From: DASTHV01 sp035718045
Lineage (GTDB): Bacteria > Patescibacteriota > Saccharimonadia > Saccharimonadales > UBA10212
Reading direction: 5' to 3'
Assembly: GCA_035718045.1 (NCBI GenBank)
Contig: DASTHV010000012.1
Span: 1-7,156, forward strand
Length of the DNA stretch: 7,156 nt
In this document: piece by piece, positions 5,674 to 7,156 of the stretch
How positions within the stretch are numbered: position 1 is the stretch's first letter
Layout: each line of letters starts with the position of its first letter
Made by a program: the position numbers and the translations under genes
Notes under the pieces: model-generated
What the model saw: the letters and a program-made list of their open reading frames with translations, nothing else
The model's database searches: none
What the model was told of the DNA's origin: nothing

Positions 5674-6399
5674 TTAGGTGAGGCGGGTGACTATGAAAAT
5701 AAAAATAACGCCGACAATAGTCAAACCAATGGTTTTACGGGATGAGTTTTTGGAATGGGCCTGGGGCAACAAGTTGCTGGCGGCTATATATAGGATGAAG
5801 CCGGCAAAAAACCCCAAGTAAATAGCTAGGGCTTTTTCGGATAGTGTAAAAGCTAAACTAGCCAAACCGCCGATAATCGGCATAAAAATAACGACCGACA
5901 ACCATCTTTTGATGTGTACCAGTTTGTTTTTGTGAAATAGCATAAAGGTAGTCGTATCAAAGCCGTCGGCAAAACGATGGCCGACAACCGCTATTGCCAC
6001 TGCTGTTCCTACCGTCGCGCTAACCTGCCAAGCCACACCGATACTAAGTCCGTCCAAAAAGCTGTGCCCGCTAAGAGCTAACGCCCTGGCGGTGCCGAGC
6101 CTTGGGTGGCTATGCGGACCATACTGCTGCTCGCTGGCCTCATGCAGCGGCACCAGCCGCTCGAATACATGAAACAATAAGAATCCTACCGTCATAGTGA
6201 TCATTGGCCAGACCGGATTGAGTTTTTTCGATTGAGTCAGGTCAAAGATTTCCGGCAAAAGATCAAAGGTTACCAGCCCCAATACCAAGCCGGAAGTCAG
6301 CGCCAGCGCTAAATTCAGCCATTTTTGGCTGCGCATGGCCGTGTAGCCGCCCGCCAAAGCCGCCAACGAAGCAGCAATGGTCAATAAAAGAACTATCAT
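5674..6399 (-). CDS. ZIP-family divalent metal transporter, 241 aa
   Basis: An integral membrane protein with about eight hydrophobic segments: roughly 1-20, 28-48, 62-82, 104-122, 128-152, 168-186, 188-208 and 223-238. The two metal-site helices of the ZIP family are clear: GHSFLDGLSIGVA (111-123) with H112 and D116, and VVGHRFADGFDTTTFML (138-154) with H141 and D145. The family usually has Glu where D116 and D145 stand. The loop before them is histidine-bearing (HEASEQQYGPHSHP, 86-99), which is common for the ZIP cytoplasmic loop, and SNLLPQAH (208-215) matches the later helix. ZIPs move Zn2+ (or Fe2+, Mn2+) into the cytoplasm. The gene is divergent from a Fur-family regulator and its promoter overlaps the candidate operator, so repression by metal-loaded regulator is plausible. 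rmuC lies 27 bp downstream. Metal choice cannot be read from the sequence. Confidence 0.9.
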   Translation of the reverse strand: MIVLLLTIAASLAALAGGYTAMRSQKWLNLALALTSGLVLGLVTFDLLPEIFDLTQSKKLNPVWPMITMTVGFLLFHVFERLVPLHEASEQQYGPHSHPRLGTARALALSGHSFLDGLSIGVAWQVSATVGTAVAIAVVGHRFADGFDTTTFMLFHKNKLVHIKRWLSVVIFMPIIGGLASLAFTLSEKALAIYLGFFAGFILYIAASNLLPQAHSKNSSRKTIGLTIVGVIFIFIVTRLT

Positions 6400-6420
6400 G
6401 GCTTGATTTTAGTTTCATTA

Positions 6421-6426
6421 ATTATA
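6421..6426 (-). promoter_or_regulatory. -10 box of the ZIP transporter gene
   Basis: The minus strand reads a perfect TATAAT here, which would start transcription near 6414 and leave a leader of about 15 nt before the ATG at 6399. The -35 position (about 6444-6449) falls within the CAAWTTTG repeats and is poor, as expected if an operator occupies it. Confidence 0.5.
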
Positions 6427-6429
6427 GTT

Positions 6430-6457
6430 TTGCAAATTTGTCGCAATTTTGTACAAT
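6430..6457 (+). promoter_or_regulatory. Promoter of the Fur-family gene (TTGCAA, 16 bp, TACAAT)
   Basis: A -35-like TTGCAA at 6430-6435 and a -10-like TACAAT at 6452-6457 are 16 bp apart. Six nucleotides later comes the ATG at 6464, so the predicted start point is the A of ATG: a leaderless transcript. This also rules against the in-frame TTG at 6449 as start, since it would overlap the -10. Confidence 0.55.
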
Positions 6458-6461
6458 TTTG
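6433..6461. promoter_or_regulatory. Candidate operator: three phased CAAWTTTG repeats
   Basis: CAAATTTG (6433-6440), CAATTTTG (6444-6451) and CAATTTTG (6454-6461) begin 11 and 10 bp apart, one helical turn each. The first is a perfect palindrome, and TTGTACAA (6449-6456) at the last junction is another. They cover the core promoter of the Fur-like gene and sit just upstream of the ZIP -10, the right place for a Fur-family regulator to control both. The sequence is not a classical Fur, Zur or PerR box. Confidence 0.45.
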
Positions 6462-6463
6462 AC

Positions 6464-6883
6464 ATGTATGACACCTTAAAAACCTTGCTCAAGAAGGAGG
6501 GTTATAGTTTAACCAAACCTCGCCGAGCAGTCTTTGACTTACTTTTGAATCAAGGCCCGCAAAGTATGCAGGTTTTAGTTAAACGCGCCGGAGATAAGGT
6601 TAAGGTTGACCGGGCTACCATTTACCGAACAGTCGAGCTGTATGAGCGACTTGGAATCGTCTACCGGCTGAATATCGGCTGGAAATATAAAATTGAGCTG
6701 ACCGATTTGTTTACCGGCCACCATCACCACATGTACTGTACCAACTGCGGCTCAATGGTTGAGCTGCCGGCTAACCACATGCTAGAGACAATGATTGACA
6801 CTGTGGCAGCCAAAAGTGGGTTTTCGCCTCGCGGCCACCAATTGGAAGTCTACGGCTTATGCACCAACTGTTCTAAAAGCTGA
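6464..6883 (+). CDS. Fur-family metal-dependent transcriptional regulator, 139 aa
   Basis: Full-length Fur/Zur/PerR-type repressor. A winged-helix DNA-binding domain covers about 1-80: YSLTKPRRAVFDLL (14-27), and the recognition helix region VDRATIYRTVELYERLGIVYRL (48-69). A dimerisation and metal domain follows: HHHHMYCTNCGSMVEL (86-101) with H86-H89 and C92xxC95, and HQLEVYGLCTNC (125-136) with H125, E128 and C133xxC136. The two CxxC pairs should form the structural zinc site; the His cluster with H125/E128 should supply the regulatory site. The ATG at 6464 is chosen because the -10 at 6452-6457 places transcription start there; a longer form from TTG at 6449 would add five residues unlike the family N-terminus. 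Divergence from a ZIP transporter suggests a zinc-sensing (Zur-like) role, but iron or manganese cannot be excluded. The gene ends 19 bp from the convergent MFS gene. Confidence 0.92.
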   Translation: MYDTLKTLLKKEGYSLTKPRRAVFDLLLNQGPQSMQVLVKRAGDKVKVDRATIYRTVELYERLGIVYRLNIGWKYKIELTDLFTGHHHHMYCTNCGSMVELPANHMLETMIDTVAAKSGFSPRGHQLEVYGLCTNCSKS

Positions 6884-6902
6884 TTCCCCCGAAGATAGTC
6901 CG

Positions 6903-7156
6903 TTAAACTGCCGCGCTGACGGCCACGGTTTCGTCGGTTTTGACGTGCTCGTTTTTGACTACGAAAAAGGCCACAAGGGCGGCCGCAATCGCTAGGCCGA
7001 CGCCAACATGCAGCCCGGCCTGGTAGCCATGCACTTTGGCGAGCTTTTGAGCGGTATGGCTAGCCAATTCGGATTTTAAGGTAGAGGCGTAAATCGCCGA
7101 CAAAATGGCCAATCCGATAGCACCGCCAACCTGCTGAGAAGTATTAAGCACGCCGG
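6903..7156 (-). CDS. MFS efflux transporter, DHA2 (EmrB/QacA) type, C-terminal end only
   Basis: The frame stays open to the right edge, so this is the last 84 or so residues of a larger protein of which the N-terminal part lies outside the window. The visible stretch begins GVLNTSQQVGGAIGLAILSAIYAS, which matches the helix 13 region motif (GLLNTxRQxGGALGxAxL) of 14-helix DHA2 drug:proton antiporters. A loop KSELASHTAQKLAKVHGYQ follows, then the last membrane helix (about AGLHVGVGLAIAAALVAFFVVKN) and a short tail TDETVAVSAAV. The GTG at 7149-7151 should not be taken as a start, because the homology continues upstream of it. Substrate unknown. It converges on the Fur-like gene with a 19-bp gap and no visible hairpin terminator. 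Confidence 0.85.
   Translation of the reverse strand, partial: GVLNTSQQVGGAIGLAILSAIYASTLKSELASHTAQKLAKVHGYQAGLHVGVGLAIAAALVAFFVVKNEHVKTDETVAVSAAV

Noticed and set aside
6449..6463. TTG start giving a 144-aa Fur-family protein
   Set aside because: It overlaps the predicted -10 box, and the added residues do not resemble Fur N-termini; the ATG at 6464 fits both promoter and family length.
6884..6902. Possible bidirectional terminator between the Fur-like and MFS genes
   Set aside because: Only 19 bp with a C-run and no complementary stem or T-tract; nothing supports an intrinsic terminator.
7149..7151. GTG as start of a small 82-aa membrane protein
   Set aside because: The frame continues to the window edge and the sequence is the tail of a DHA2 transporter, so this is an internal valine codon.

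Overview
The window shows a compact bacterial genome with almost no non-coding DNA. Genes overlap by 4 bp or share stop codons, and the longest gene-free gap is about 70 bp. UGA works as a stop codon throughout, so the code is standard. A PheS with a Cys4 zinc-knuckle insert, the very short promoter-to-start distances and the tight packing suggest a member of the Candidate Phyla Radiation (Patescibacteria), perhaps a Saccharibacteria relative. That assignment is inference from general character, not from a marker gene.

Left part (1-3182, minus strand): one five-gene operon, in transcription order pheS, a nucleoside 2-deoxyribosyltransferase-like gene, a flavin-reductase-like split-barrel gene, a MazG-like pyrophosphohydrolase and pheT (cut by the left edge). 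All four junctions are 4-bp ATGA overlaps. The two subunits of phenylalanyl-tRNA synthetase, normally adjacent, are therefore separated by three accessory genes, two of which belong to nucleotide-breaking families. The end of pheS and the end of the deoxyribosyltransferase-like gene are near-identical over 19 nt. pheS also carries five perfect copies of a heptamer inside its reading frame.

Middle (3183-5646): a short divergent promoter region separates pheS from a plus-strand GH63-type glycoside hydrolase resembling mannosylglycerate/glucosylglycerate hydrolases. This gene converges on a minus-strand rmuC, and the two stop codons share TTAA inside a 12-bp palindrome.

Right part (5674-7156): a ZIP-family metal transporter (minus, directly upstream of rmuC) is divergent from a Fur-family metal-responsive regulator (plus). 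The gap between them holds promoters for both and three helically phased copies of CAAWTTTG, a good candidate operator. The C-terminal end of a DHA2-type MFS efflux transporter (minus) runs off the right edge.

Two modes of translation initiation are visible. Genes at the head of transcripts (pheS, the hydrolase, the Fur-like gene) have a -10 box about 6-9 nt before ATG, implying leaderless mRNAs. Genes inside the operon have purine-rich Shine-Dalgarno-like sequences embedded in the preceding gene. No RNA gene, CRISPR array, insertion sequence or convincing intrinsic terminator was seen.
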